A stretch of 64,000 nucleotides of DNA. Origin: Virgibacillus proomii (GTDB taxonomy: Bacteria > Bacillota > Bacilli > Bacillales > Amphibacillaceae). The stretch is taken from NCBI RefSeq assembly GCF_900162615.1, contig NZ_FUFN01000010.1, positions 1,890,519 through 1,954,518 on the forward strand. The letters run 5' to 3'. Under the pieces are notes generated by a model. It ran no database searches, was not told where the DNA came from, and worked only from the letters and a program-made list of their open reading frames with translations. Every line of letters begins with the position of its first letter. Position 1 is the first letter of the stretch. This document shows positions 51,528 to 60,618 of the stretch, piece after piece. Position numbers and translations under genes: made by a program.

Positions 51528-52595
51528 ATGATTGAATTTAACCAAGTAAATAAAGTATATCAGGACGGGACCGAAGCTGTTAAGAATATTTCCTTTCATG
51601 TGAACCAAGGTGAAATGGTTACGTTTATTGGTCCAAGCGGCTGTGGTAAAACAACTACATTGAAAATGGTCAATCGTCTAATGGAACCAACATCTGGATC
51701 TATTTACATATGTGGAAAAGACATCCAAACATATCCGATTCATGAATTGCGCTGGAACATTGGTTATGTGCTTCAAGAAATCGCATTATTTCCACATCTG
51801 ACGGTAGAACAAAATATTGCCATTGTTCCTGAATTAAAAAAGTGGAAACAAAAAGAAATCCAAAATCGAGTGACGGAATTGTTGGAAATGGTTGGATTAA
51901 ACCCAAAGGTATTTAAGAAAAAATTGCCAAGAGAGCTTTCAGGAGGACAACAACAGCGGATTGGTGTTATTCGGGCGTTAGCGGCTGATCCTGATATTAT
52001 CTTAATGGACGAGCCATTTAGCGCTTTAGATCCTATAAGTAGAGAACAGCTACAAAAAGATATTCAAGCATTGCAAAAAGAAATTAAAAAAACGATTCTA
52101 TTTGTTACGCATGACATAGATGAAGCACTTCATTTAGGAGATAGAATTTGTTTAATGAAAGATGGGAGAATTGAGCAGTTTGCTGAGGCTGATAAATTGA
52201 TATCAGAGCCACATTCACAATTTGTTAAAGAATTTATCGGGAAACGTCAATCACCTTGGGAAATTACCGTAGATAAAATTTCTAATTCATCACAGGAGTA
52301 TATATTAACAAGGTCAGCCTTTCATAATAGCACCTATCGGATTGATAAGACGTATGTTTTAGTGGAAGAACGTAATCAGTATGTCGGTCTCGTTGTTAAT
52401 GGACAACTAACCCAACGTGTTTATTTAGAAAATGATCTCTCTTTGTATCAAGCAGTGGACATGATCCAAGACACCGACCAGGAAATTTTTCCTGTTTTAA
52501 AGGCTAGTCAACTTGTAGGTATTATTCGTTACCGTGATATCGTACAGTTTTTAAAGCATAATACAACCGTAGAAAACGGGAGGCTCCAAACGTGA
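51528..52595 (+). CDS. Osmoprotectant-type ABC transporter ATPase
   Basis: 355 residues. Walker A GPSGCGKTT near residue 36, signature ELSGGQQQRIGVIRALA, Walker B IILMDEPFSALDP, then a C-terminal CBS-like region (LYQAVDMIQDTDQEIFPVLK) used for ionic-strength sensing in OpuA/OpuC ATPases, though here only one CBS-like unit seems complete. ATG 51528 has AAGGGGAAAG upstream. Overlaps the next gene by 4 bp. Confidence 0.9.
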   Translation: MIEFNQVNKVYQDGTEAVKNISFHVNQGEMVTFIGPSGCGKTTTLKMVNRLMEPTSGSIYICGKDIQTYPIHELRWNIGYVLQEIALFPHLTVEQNIAIVPELKKWKQKEIQNRVTELLEMVGLNPKVFKKKLPRELSGGQQQRIGVIRALAADPDIILMDEPFSALDPISREQLQKDIQALQKEIKKTILFVTHDIDEALHLGDRICLMKDGRIEQFAEADKLISEPHSQFVKEFIGKRQSPWEITVDKISNSSQEYILTRSAFHNSTYRIDKTYVLVEERNQYVGLVVNGQLTQRVYLENDLSLYQAVDMIQDTDQEIFPVLKASQLVGIIRYRDIVQFLKHNTTVENGRLQT

Positions 52596-54118
52596 AAGAG
52601 TTTATTACTGTATTTCAAAATCGCCAGGCAACACTTGTAGAAGCCCTATGGGAACACTTGCAAATATCATTAACTTCACTCATCATTGCCATTTTGATTG
52701 CAGTACCTTTAGGATTAATACTGACGAGGTATCCTCGAGTAGCTGAACCAATCATCGGATTATCAGCTGTACTACAAACGATTCCAAGTCTTGCTATCCT
52801 AGCTTTTCTCATTCCATTTTTCGGGATTGGCACCTTCCCTGCAATTGTTGCACTAACAGCATATGGACTGCTCCCAATTCTACGTAATAGTTATACAGGC
52901 ATTAAAGAGGTAGACCCTGCATTAACTGAGGCGGCAACAGGAATGGGAATGAATTCATTGAAACGCTTAATGAAAGTGGAATTGCCGCTTGCTATGCCAG
53001 TAATTATGGCAGGAGTTCGCACTTCTATGGTGTTAATTGTTGGAACAACCACATTAGCTGCATTAATTGGGGCAGGAGGACTAGGTGAATTAATTCTTTT
53101 AGGTCTTGATCGTGGAGCGGATGTGAGTTTAATATTGTTAGGTGCAATTCCCGCGGCTTTACTAGCGGTTATTTTTGACGTTATTTTACGGTGGGTTGAA
53201 CGACTCTCTAAACGAACGGGAATCAAATCGTTCATCGCTATGTTAATCGTTGCGGTTTTGATCGTTATTTCTCCTTTTCTTTTTAATAATAAGAAGCAAG
53301 CAGATTTAGTTATTGGTGGTAAATTAGGATCAGAACCAGCAATTTTAATTCATATGTATAAGTTATTAATCGAAGAAAATACCGATTTAAGCGTAAAATT
53401 AGAACCAGGGCTAGGAAAAACTGCTTTCTTATTTAATGCATTACAACAAGGAAGCATCGATATCTATCCAGAATTTACAGGAACGGCGATTGTTACACAT
53501 CTTGAGCAAAAAGCGGATAGTAACAATAGGGAAGATGTGTATCAGCAAGCTAAACAGGGGATGGATAAACAATTTGATATGGCATATTTACTGCCTATGG
53601 CCTATAATAATACGTACACTGTTGCCACAACAGAAGAACTAGCCAATCAATTTGAACTAGAGACAATCGATGATCTTAAAAAAATAGAGGATCAATTAAC
53701 TGCTGGTTTTACACTGGAGTTTAAAGACCGATATGATGGGTATGTAGGTATGCAGGATGTATATGGTTTAGATATTGCAAATGTACAAACCATGGATCCA
53801 GGTCTTAGACAAGAAGCGTTAACATCCGGTCAGGTAAATATCATTGATGCATATGCAACAGATAGTTATATGGAAAAGCTAAATTTAATTTCTTTGGAAG
53901 ATTCAAAGCAGCTATTCCCTCCATATCAAGGGGCTCCACTAATGCGCAATGATACACTGGACAAGTATCCTGAACTTGAAGGTATTTTAAACAAGCTCGC
54001 GGGAAAAATAACTGACCAACAGATGAGACAAATGAATTACCAAGTAGATTATCATGATGAATCACCAGAAAATGTAGCCAGAGAGTTTCTCATAGAACAG
54101 GGGTTACTTGAAAAATAA
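52592..54118 (+). CDS. ABC permease fused to substrate-binding domain
   Basis: 508 residues. N-terminal BPD permease domain (about 1-205, six helices, EAA loop EAATGMGMNSLKRLMKVELP), one further membrane helix (SFIAMLIVAVLIVISPFLF), then an OpuAC-type periplasmic-binding domain (about 235-508) with ELQQGSIDIYPEF-like QGSIDIYPEFTGTA. This fusion type includes glycine betaine, choline, carnitine, bile-exclusion (BilE) and ergothioneine (EgtU) systems; the substrate cannot be told by eye. GTG 52592 overlaps the ATPase stop. Confidence 0.9.
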   Translation: MKEFITVFQNRQATLVEALWEHLQISLTSLIIAILIAVPLGLILTRYPRVAEPIIGLSAVLQTIPSLAILAFLIPFFGIGTFPAIVALTAYGLLPILRNSYTGIKEVDPALTEAATGMGMNSLKRLMKVELPLAMPVIMAGVRTSMVLIVGTTTLAALIGAGGLGELILLGLDRGADVSLILLGAIPAALLAVIFDVILRWVERLSKRTGIKSFIAMLIVAVLIVISPFLFNNKKQADLVIGGKLGSEPAILIHMYKLLIEENTDLSVKLEPGLGKTAFLFNALQQGSIDIYPEFTGTAIVTHLEQKADSNNREDVYQQAKQGMDKQFDMAYLLPMAYNNTYTVATTEELANQFELETIDDLKKIEDQLTAGFTLEFKDRYDGYVGMQDVYGLDIANVQTMDPGLRQEALTSGQVNIIDAYATDSYMEKLNLISLEDSKQLFPPYQGAPLMRNDTLDKYPELEGILNKLAGKITDQQMRQMNYQVDYHDESPENVAREFLIEQGLLEK

Positions 54119-54134
54119 AAAGGGGGAAGCTATA

Positions 54135-54551
54135 ATGGCATGGGAAAACCCAACCAATGAAGAATTGAGAAGAATTTTAGCTACGGCGAAAACAATTGCA
54201 GTTGTAGGCTTGTCAAACAATCCGGAACGTACTTCTTATCAAATTGCTAAAATTATGCAACGAGAAGGTTACCGTATCATTCCGGTTAATCCTACAGTAC
54301 AAGAGGTCTTAGGTGAACAAGCCTATCCTTCATTAGCTGAGGTTCCGGAACCGATAGATATTATAAATGTGTTTCGCAGGTCAGAGTTCTTACCGGAAGT
54401 TGCGAAGGATGCTGCTCAAACGAATTGTAAAATCTTTTGGGCGCAGCAAGGAATCGTTAATGAAGATGCGTATCATTATTTAAAACAACGTGATTTTACC
54501 GTAATTATGGATCTTTGCATTAAAGTGGTCCATGCAGTATTGCTGAAATAA
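54135..54551 (+). CDS. yneT: CoA-binding protein YneT
   Basis: 138 residues, Rossmann-like CoA-binding domain; IAVVGLSNNPERTSYQIAKI, GYRIIPVNPTVQEVLG and a C-terminal VIMDLCIKVVHAV with the conserved Cys. Function unknown. ATG 54135 has AAAGGGGGAAGC upstream; 16 bp after the transporter, so perhaps read with it. Confidence 0.93.
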   Translation: MAWENPTNEELRRILATAKTIAVVGLSNNPERTSYQIAKIMQREGYRIIPVNPTVQEVLGEQAYPSLAEVPEPIDIINVFRRSEFLPEVAKDAAQTNCKIFWAQQGIVNEDAYHYLKQRDFTVIMDLCIKVVHAVLLK

Positions 54552-54559
54552 TCGAACGA

Positions 54560-54594
54560 AAAAGGGTGGCGGTACGATTAGTCATCCTTTTCTC
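54560..54594 (+). terminator. Terminator after yneT
   Basis: AAAAGGGTG / CATCCTTTT with a 14-nt loop followed by CTC and T's; moderate strength. Confidence 0.55.
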
Positions 54595-55098
54595 ATGTTT
54601 TAAAGCAAGCGTAGATATAAAAGCGGGAGGCACGTTTAGCGACGTACTAAATGAAGAACTTCTGTGCTGACATGTCATAGAAAGAAGCAATATAAGCTAG
54701 ACAAAGCTACCTTCAAAGTTATTACCATATAGAAGGGATCATTTTCTAGACAATTAAAAATTTGGTTATTTCCAAAACACGGCACAAGCCTGGTTGACTC
54801 TTAAACATTACGTTCTTAACGTGTGTTACGATATGGTCTGTTAACATAATTATATAAGCTTGTTCCTCTTATGCATGTATCAACCTCCAATGAACAATAA
54901 CTTCAATTGTAAATTAACTTCATTGACGATTTTTTTGTGTTCTTGCAATACAAGCTTGATGTAACTATAGTATACTTAGTAACGTGAGAGAAAGGGTTAC
55001 TCCATGACTAAAAATAAAAGCTTTAAGGAAAACCTGTTATTTATGAATGGTTTATAGGAAAAAATACAACTTTCATGTGTATTATCGTTTGTTTTATC
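54595..55098. other. Gap yneT-parE
   Basis: A degenerate inverted family A/E fragment (AAGCAATATAAGCTAGACAA near 54690). A possible 16-codon ORF (ATG 55004, MTKNKSFKENLLFMNGL) has only a poor ribosome site. Otherwise nothing recognised. Confidence 0.3.
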
Positions 55099-55127
55099 TT
55101 TACACAAACAAACGTTTGTTCTATTAT
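55099..55127 (+). promoter_or_regulatory. parE promoter with LexA box in spacer
   Basis: TTTACA (55099-55104), 17-bp spacer, TATTAT (55122-55127). The minus strand reads AGAACAAACGTTTG (55122-55109), 12 of 14 to the LexA consensus, with the palindrome ACAAACGTTTGT. parEC is in the B. subtilis LexA regulon. Confidence 0.75.
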
Positions 55128-55159
55128 AGTACGTACAGAAAGAAAGGAGCAAGTACGGA

Positions 55160-57118
55160 GTGACAAAACAACCGATTTCATATAGTGATGACTCAATCCA
55201 AGTACTGGAAGGTCTGGAAGCAGTACGAAAAAGACCAGGTATGTACATAGGTAGTACAGATGCCCGAGGACTGCATCACCTCGTTTTTGAAATTGTTGAT
55301 AATGCGGTAGATGAAGCCCTAGCAGGATTTGGAGACATCATTAAAGTGACTATACATAAAGATAATAGCATTTCCATCACAGATCATGGGCGTGGTATTC
55401 CAACTGGTATGCACCGTTCTGGAAAGCCAACACCTGAGGTGATATTTACTATATTGCATGCAGGTGGAAAATTTGGACAGGGTGGTTATAAAACTAGTGG
55501 AGGTCTACACGGTGTAGGTGCGTCCGTAGTCAATGCTCTATCTGAATGGTTAGACGTCACAATCCATCGTGATGGTCATATCTACTTTCAACGATTTGAA
55601 AATGGTGGAAAACCTGTCGGCTCTTTAGAAAAGAAAGGACCAACGAAAAAAACTGGTACCATCATTCATTTTAAACCGGACCCAACGATTTTTAATACAA
55701 CCGTTTACAACTTTGAAACATTATCCGAACGGTTACGAGAAGCTGCCTTTTTACTAAAAGGATTAACGATTCAGTTACAAGACCTTCGAAATAATCAGAC
55801 AGAAGAATACCAATATCCGGAAGGACTAAAGGCTTTTGTACATTATCTGAATGAAGAAAAAGATACCCTTCACCCTGTTGTAGCTTTTGAAGGTGAACAG
55901 CAAGGAATTGAAGTTGATTTTGCTTTTCAATTCAATGACGGTTATGCAGAAAGTATGCTATCTTTTGTTAACCATGTTCGTACGAAAGATGGAGGAACGC
56001 ATGAATCTGGAGCGAGAACAGCAATTACGAGGACGTTTAACGACTATGCCAGACGAATCGGACTTTTAAAAGAAAAAGATAAAAACCTGGAAGGTTCAGA
56101 TATAAGAGAAGGCTTCACTTCTATCGTTTCTGTTCGTGTACCAGAAGATAAACTGCAATTTGAAGGGCAGACGAAAGGAAAACTAGGTACGCCGGAAGCT
56201 AGATCCGTGGTTGATGCAGTTGTTTCGGAAAAGCTTTCTTATTTTTTGGAGGAAAACTCAGATGTTTCTAATCTTTTAATTAAAAAGGCGATTAAAGCAA
56301 AAGAAGCTAGGGAAGCGGCCAGAAAAGCGAGAGAGGACGCTCGAACAGGAAGAAAAAGAAGGAAAAAAGATACGATCTTAAGCGGCAAGCTTACGCCTGC
56401 TCAATCAAAAAATCCAAAGCGTAATGAACTATACTTGGTTGAGGGGGACTCTGCAGGCGGATCAGCAAAACAAGGCAGAGATCGAAAGTTTCAAGCTGTA
56501 CTTCCATTACGAGGAAAAGTAATTAATACAGAAAAGGCAAAGCTTGAGGACGTTTTTAAGAATGAAGAAATATCGACCATCATTCATACTATTGGTGCTG
56601 GTGTTGGTGGCGATTTTCATTTAGATGATGTGCAATATGATAAAATAATTATTATGACCGACGCAGATACAGATGGTGCACATATCCAAGTGTTATTGCT
56701 TACGTTTTTCTATAGGTATATGCGACCATTGATTCAAGCAGGTAAGGTGTATATTGCACTGCCACCTTTATATCAAATCTCCAAGGGAAAAGGAAAAAAT
56801 AAACGTGTGGTTTATGCCTGGGATGAAGAAGAAATGAGGAAAACAATTAAGGATTTTAAAAACGGCTATACCTTACAACGCTATAAAGGTTTAGGAGAAA
56901 TGAATGCAGATCAGCTGTGGGAAACGACCATGAATCCAGAATCCAGAACTCTTATCCGGGTAACCATCGATGATTTAGCACGTGCAGAAAGACGTGTGAC
57001 GACATTAATGGGTGATAAAGTGGAACCTAGAAGAAAATGGATCGAAAATAATGTTGAATTTGGTTTGGATGAAGAATCTAATATCCTAGAAAACGATAGA
57101 ATTCATACAGAATTATAA
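55160..57118 (+). CDS. parE: DNA topoisomerase IV subunit B ParE
   Basis: ATPase subunit of topoisomerase IV, which unlinks daughter chromosomes. 652 residues. GHKL ATPase with IVDNAVDEALAG and GRGIPTGMH, loop KTSGGLHGVGASVVNAL, Toprim domain EGDSAGGSAKQGRDR near 430 and DADTDGAHI. GTG 55160 has AAAGGAGC upstream. Operon with parC, 26 bp apart. Confidence 0.97.
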   Translation: MTKQPISYSDDSIQVLEGLEAVRKRPGMYIGSTDARGLHHLVFEIVDNAVDEALAGFGDIIKVTIHKDNSISITDHGRGIPTGMHRSGKPTPEVIFTILHAGGKFGQGGYKTSGGLHGVGASVVNALSEWLDVTIHRDGHIYFQRFENGGKPVGSLEKKGPTKKTGTIIHFKPDPTIFNTTVYNFETLSERLREAAFLLKGLTIQLQDLRNNQTEEYQYPEGLKAFVHYLNEEKDTLHPVVAFEGEQQGIEVDFAFQFNDGYAESMLSFVNHVRTKDGGTHESGARTAITRTFNDYARRIGLLKEKDKNLEGSDIREGFTSIVSVRVPEDKLQFEGQTKGKLGTPEARSVVDAVVSEKLSYFLEENSDVSNLLIKKAIKAKEAREAARKAREDARTGRKRRKKDTILSGKLTPAQSKNPKRNELYLVEGDSAGGSAKQGRDRKFQAVLPLRGKVINTEKAKLEDVFKNEEISTIIHTIGAGVGGDFHLDDVQYDKIIIMTDADTDGAHIQVLLLTFFYRYMRPLIQAGKVYIALPPLYQISKGKGKNKRVVYAWDEEEMRKTIKDFKNGYTLQRYKGLGEMNADQLWETTMNPESRTLIRVTIDDLARAERRVTTLMGDKVEPRRKWIENNVEFGLDEESNILENDRIHTEL

Positions 57119-57144
57119 TAAAAATCATATAAGGGGGGGTTGGT

Positions 57145-59601
57145 ATGACACAACCAGGAACATATTTAGACCTTCCGTTAGAAGAAGTAATAGGAGACCG
57201 ATTTGGAAGGTATAGTAAATACATTATTCAGGACAGGGCGCTTCCCGATGCGAGAGACGGATTAAAGCCCGTTCAGCGAAGAATTCTTTATGCGATGCAT
57301 GAAGAAAAAAATACCCATGATAAAAACTTTCGTAAATCAGCTAAAACAGTTGGTACTGTTATTGGGAATTACCACCCTCATGGTGATTCTTCCGTATATG
57401 AAGCAATGGTCCGATTAAGTCAAGATTGGAAAGTTAAAAATGTGTTAGTTGAAATGCATGGGAATAACGGAAGTGTTGATGGGGATCCACCGGCTGCCAT
57501 GCGTTACACAGAAGCAAGATTATCCAGTATTGCTTCTGAATTATTAAGAGATATTGAAAAGGATACGGTAGATTTTATTCCAAACTTTGATGACACAACA
57601 ACAGAACCTGTAGTGCTGCCAGCTAAATTTCCAAATTTACTCGTTAATGGATCAACTGGGATTTCCTCAGGTTATGCTACAGATATACCACCTCATAATC
57701 TAGGAGAAGTACTCGATGCAGTTATCCTTAAAATCGATAAACCTTCTGTAACGATAGAAGAATTAATGAAAGTGATAAAGGGTCCTGATTTTCCAACCGG
57801 TGGGATTATCCAAGGAATTAATGGAATTAAAAAAGCTTATGAAACTGGTCGCGGTAAAATTATTGTACGAGGTAAAACACGTATAGAAGAAATTCGCGGT
57901 AATCGAGAGCAAATCGTTATTGAAGAAATTCCATATGAAGTAAATAAAGCTAATATGGTCAAAAAAATAGATGAGTTGCGTATCGATCGAAAAGTAGAGG
58001 GGATTGCCGAAGTTCGAGATGAGACCGATCGGACTGGTTTACGAGTTGTCGTTGAACTCAAGAAGGATGTAAATGCAGAAGGTGTTCTAAACTACTTATT
58101 TAAGAACACAGACTTACAAGTTACGTACCATTTTAATATGGTAGCTATTCAGGATAAAACACCAAAATTGTTATCGCTAAATGAAATATTAGAATCGTAT
58201 ATTTCCCACCAAAAAGAAGTCGTAATAAGACAAACGGTCTTTGATCTGAAAAAAGCAAAAGATCGAGCACATATTGTTGAAGGTCTAATCAAGGCGATTT
58301 CTATATTAGATGAGGTTATTAGCACAATTCGTTCTTCTAAGGATAAGCAAGACGCCAAAAAACGCCTTATTACCAACTATCAATTTACCGAAGCCCAAGC
58401 AGAAGCAATTGTTATGTTGCAGCTATATCGTTTAACGAATACCGACATCACCTCGCTTCAACAAGAAGCGAAAACGTTAGAAGAAAAAATTAAGGAACTT
58501 GAATTAATCTTACAAAGTGAGAAAAAACTATTTCAAACGATTAAAAAAGATTTAAGGAAGTTGAAAAAAGCATATGCAACACCTAGGCAAACAGCTATTG
58601 AAAATGAAATAGAAGAATTAAAAATTGATATTGAAGTGATGGTAGTTAGTGAGGATGTATTAGTATCGGTTACACAGGCCGGTTACGTGAAACGAACTAG
58701 TCTACGTTCCTATAGCGCTTCAAATGGAGAAGATTTTGCCATGAAGGAAGGTGACTATTTAGTTAGCTTAGCAGAACTGAATACGACAGATAAGGTTCTT
58801 CTTTTCACAAATAAGGGAAATTATATATACACACCGGTACACGAATTGCCGGATATTCGCTGGAAAGATATTGGTCAGCATATTTCAAATTTCGTGCCAT
58901 TGGAAAAAGATGAACGAATTATTACATGTATTCCTGTTCGTGATTTTACGGAGGATAAGTACTTAATCTTTTTCACGAAAAAAGGGATGGTAAAGAAAAG
59001 CAAACTGAAACTTTATGAAGCGCAGCGTTATTCAAAAGCTTTAATTGCTCTGAGATTAAAAGATGATGATGAGCTGATTAATGTTCATTGTACAACAGGT
59101 CATTCCGATGTATTTATTGCTTCGGATAAGGGATACGGCTTATGGTATCATGAAAGCGAGATTTCTGTCGTAGGACAGCGGGCTGCTGGTGTGAAAGCCA
59201 TTCATCTTAAAGAAGATGAACAAGTTGTTAACGGAGAGTTGTTTGATGAATTATCGAAACCTTCTTTAGTTGTTCTTACCCAGCGTGGTGCTTGTAAACG
59301 AATGAAATTAAGTGAGTTTGAGAAGTCCAATCGAGCAAAAAGAGGGTTATTAATGTTGCGTGAACTAAAAAGTAAACCTCATCGAATTCGTGGATTCTTC
59401 CTAGTTAATGAGCATGACACGATAAACTTTAAGACAAACAATGGAGAGATACATCGTGTATTTCCATTAGAGTTATCCAATAGTGATCGCTATAGCAATG
59501 GTTCTTTCATTGTGGATACAGATACAAAAGGAGAAGTAATTTCTGCTTGGAAAAATGTAGATTATGAAAAACCGTTCGAACATCTAGATGAAATTAAATA
59601 A
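57145..59601 (+). CDS. parC: DNA topoisomerase IV subunit A ParC
   Basis: DNA-cleaving subunit. 818 residues. QDRALPDARDGLKPVQRRIL near the N-terminus, quinolone-resistance region HPHGDSSVYEAMVRLSQDW with Ser and Glu in the sensitive form, active Tyr in AMRYTEARLSSIA near 120, and a C-terminal pinwheel domain from about 500. ATG 57145 has AGGGGGGGT upstream. Confidence 0.97.
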   Translation: MTQPGTYLDLPLEEVIGDRFGRYSKYIIQDRALPDARDGLKPVQRRILYAMHEEKNTHDKNFRKSAKTVGTVIGNYHPHGDSSVYEAMVRLSQDWKVKNVLVEMHGNNGSVDGDPPAAMRYTEARLSSIASELLRDIEKDTVDFIPNFDDTTTEPVVLPAKFPNLLVNGSTGISSGYATDIPPHNLGEVLDAVILKIDKPSVTIEELMKVIKGPDFPTGGIIQGINGIKKAYETGRGKIIVRGKTRIEEIRGNREQIVIEEIPYEVNKANMVKKIDELRIDRKVEGIAEVRDETDRTGLRVVVELKKDVNAEGVLNYLFKNTDLQVTYHFNMVAIQDKTPKLLSLNEILESYISHQKEVVIRQTVFDLKKAKDRAHIVEGLIKAISILDEVISTIRSSKDKQDAKKRLITNYQFTEAQAEAIVMLQLYRLTNTDITSLQQEAKTLEEKIKELELILQSEKKLFQTIKKDLRKLKKAYATPRQTAIENEIEELKIDIEVMVVSEDVLVSVTQAGYVKRTSLRSYSASNGEDFAMKEGDYLVSLAELNTTDKVLLFTNKGNYIYTPVHELPDIRWKDIGQHISNFVPLEKDERIITCIPVRDFTEDKYLIFFTKKGMVKKSKLKLYEAQRYSKALIALRLKDDDELINVHCTTGHSDVFIASDKGYGLWYHESEISVVGQRAAGVKAIHLKEDEQVVNGELFDELSKPSLVVLTQRGACKRMKLSEFEKSNRAKRGLLMLRELKSKPHRIRGFFLVNEHDTINFKTNNGEIHRVFPLELSNSDRYSNGSFIVDTDTKGEVISAWKNVDYEKPFEHLDEIK

Positions 59602-59613
59602 AGTCTAACAATC

Positions 59614-59652
59614 GCTAGCCATGAAAGCTTTGAATTTCTTGGCTAGTTTTTC
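59614..59652 (+). terminator. parE-parC terminator
   Basis: GCTAGCCA / TGGCTAG with inner GAAA/TTTC, then TTTTTC. The following 280 bp to the TetR gene hold no recognised gene. Confidence 0.85.
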
Positions 59653-59931
59653 TTTTGCTTAAACTCTACGCTTTTTGGAAACAAGTGATGTTCAACTCAT
59701 GGATAAATAAAACTTGAGGCAAAAGGATGTTTTATTTTACTGATAGGAAGTAGAACAAAGGCTTAAAATTTTAGGAAATCTTGAAACCACGGTGATTGCT
59801 GCTGCAGCTTTCTTCCTGTTATATGCTGACTTTGATTTTTACTTTAATAAGCTCCCATTCGTATAAACACTTTAAATTTTCTGGAAACTGTGATAATGTA
59901 ATATTATATTATTAATGAGGAGGGGATCAGA

Positions 59932-60561
59932 ACGGATTTACGGGAAAAAATCATTCAATCCTCTTTACTGCTGTTTGAAAAGAAAGGATTTCATGGAGTA
60001 ACGGTTAATGAAATTGTTGCAGATGTTGGCACTTCAAAAGGCGGTTTTTACCATCACTTTACTTCAAAGGATGAATTACTCTATGTCATTCATGATATGT
60101 TTATTACCTACGTACTGGAAAAAGCAATGTATGCCATTAATTTGTATGAATCACCGACTAGAAAACTACGAGCTATAATTAAAGATTTTGTCAAAGTATT
60201 TGATATTTATAAGCCGCATATTTCTGTATTTTATCAAGAAAGTATTTATCTGAAGCATGAATATGAGGTGATCATTAAAGAAAAGCGAGATTGCTTTAAG
60301 AAGCTGATCTTTCATACCATCAAGGAAGGGCAAGAGTGTGGAGAATTTCGCAAGGATCTACCTGTTGAAATAACAGGGATGGCTATTTTAGGAATGGTCA
60401 ATTGGACGTATAAATGGTACCATCCAGCAGGGAGAAATACAATTGAAGAAATTAGTGACATCTTTGTTGATCTGATTTTGCATGCTGTTGTAGCAAAGGA
60501 AACATGGAACCAACTGACTTCCAACGAGCTGTCTGCTGACAGAACAATCCTAAGCGATTAA
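59932..60561 (+). CDS. TetR-family regulator with ACG in the start position
   Basis: 209 codons. GAGGAGGGG lies 6 nt before ACG (59932), followed by DLREKIIQSSLLLFEKKGFH and GVTVNEIVADVGTSKGGFYH, a complete TetR helix-turn-helix. The next usable start (ATG 60097) would remove the whole DNA-binding domain. Relatives as I recall them start M-N-L-R-E-K, so ACG sits where Met should be. The rest is intact, with an all-helical C-terminal ligand domain. Likely regulates the acyl-CoA operon that follows; an operator-like palindrome lies after its stop. Confidence 0.8.
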   Translation, partial: TDLREKIIQSSLLLFEKKGFHGVTVNEIVADVGTSKGGFYHHFTSKDELLYVIHDMFITYVLEKAMYAINLYESPTRKLRAIIKDFVKVFDIYKPHISVFYQESIYLKHEYEVIIKEKRDCFKKLIFHTIKEGQECGEFRKDLPVEITGMAILGMVNWTYKWYHPAGRNTIEEISDIFVDLILHAVVAKETWNQLTSNELSADRTILSD

Positions 60562-60578
60562 CTTGTTTTCCAGATTAC

Positions 60579-60596
60579 AGACCAACCAGTCGGTCT
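60579..60596 (+). promoter_or_regulatory. TetR-type operator before acyl-CoA dehydrogenase
   Basis: AGACCAACCAGTCGGTCT, imperfect 18-bp palindrome (AGACC...GGTCT), like operators of fatty-acid-related TetR regulators. It lies between the TetR stop and the AAGGGGG of the next gene. Confidence 0.65.
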
Positions 60597-60618
60597 AATC
60601 CAATAAGGGGGAGAAATA

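Noticed and set aside
54997..55248. 83-codon minus-strand ORF opposite parE start
   Set aside because: Antisense shadow of the parE promoter and N-terminus.
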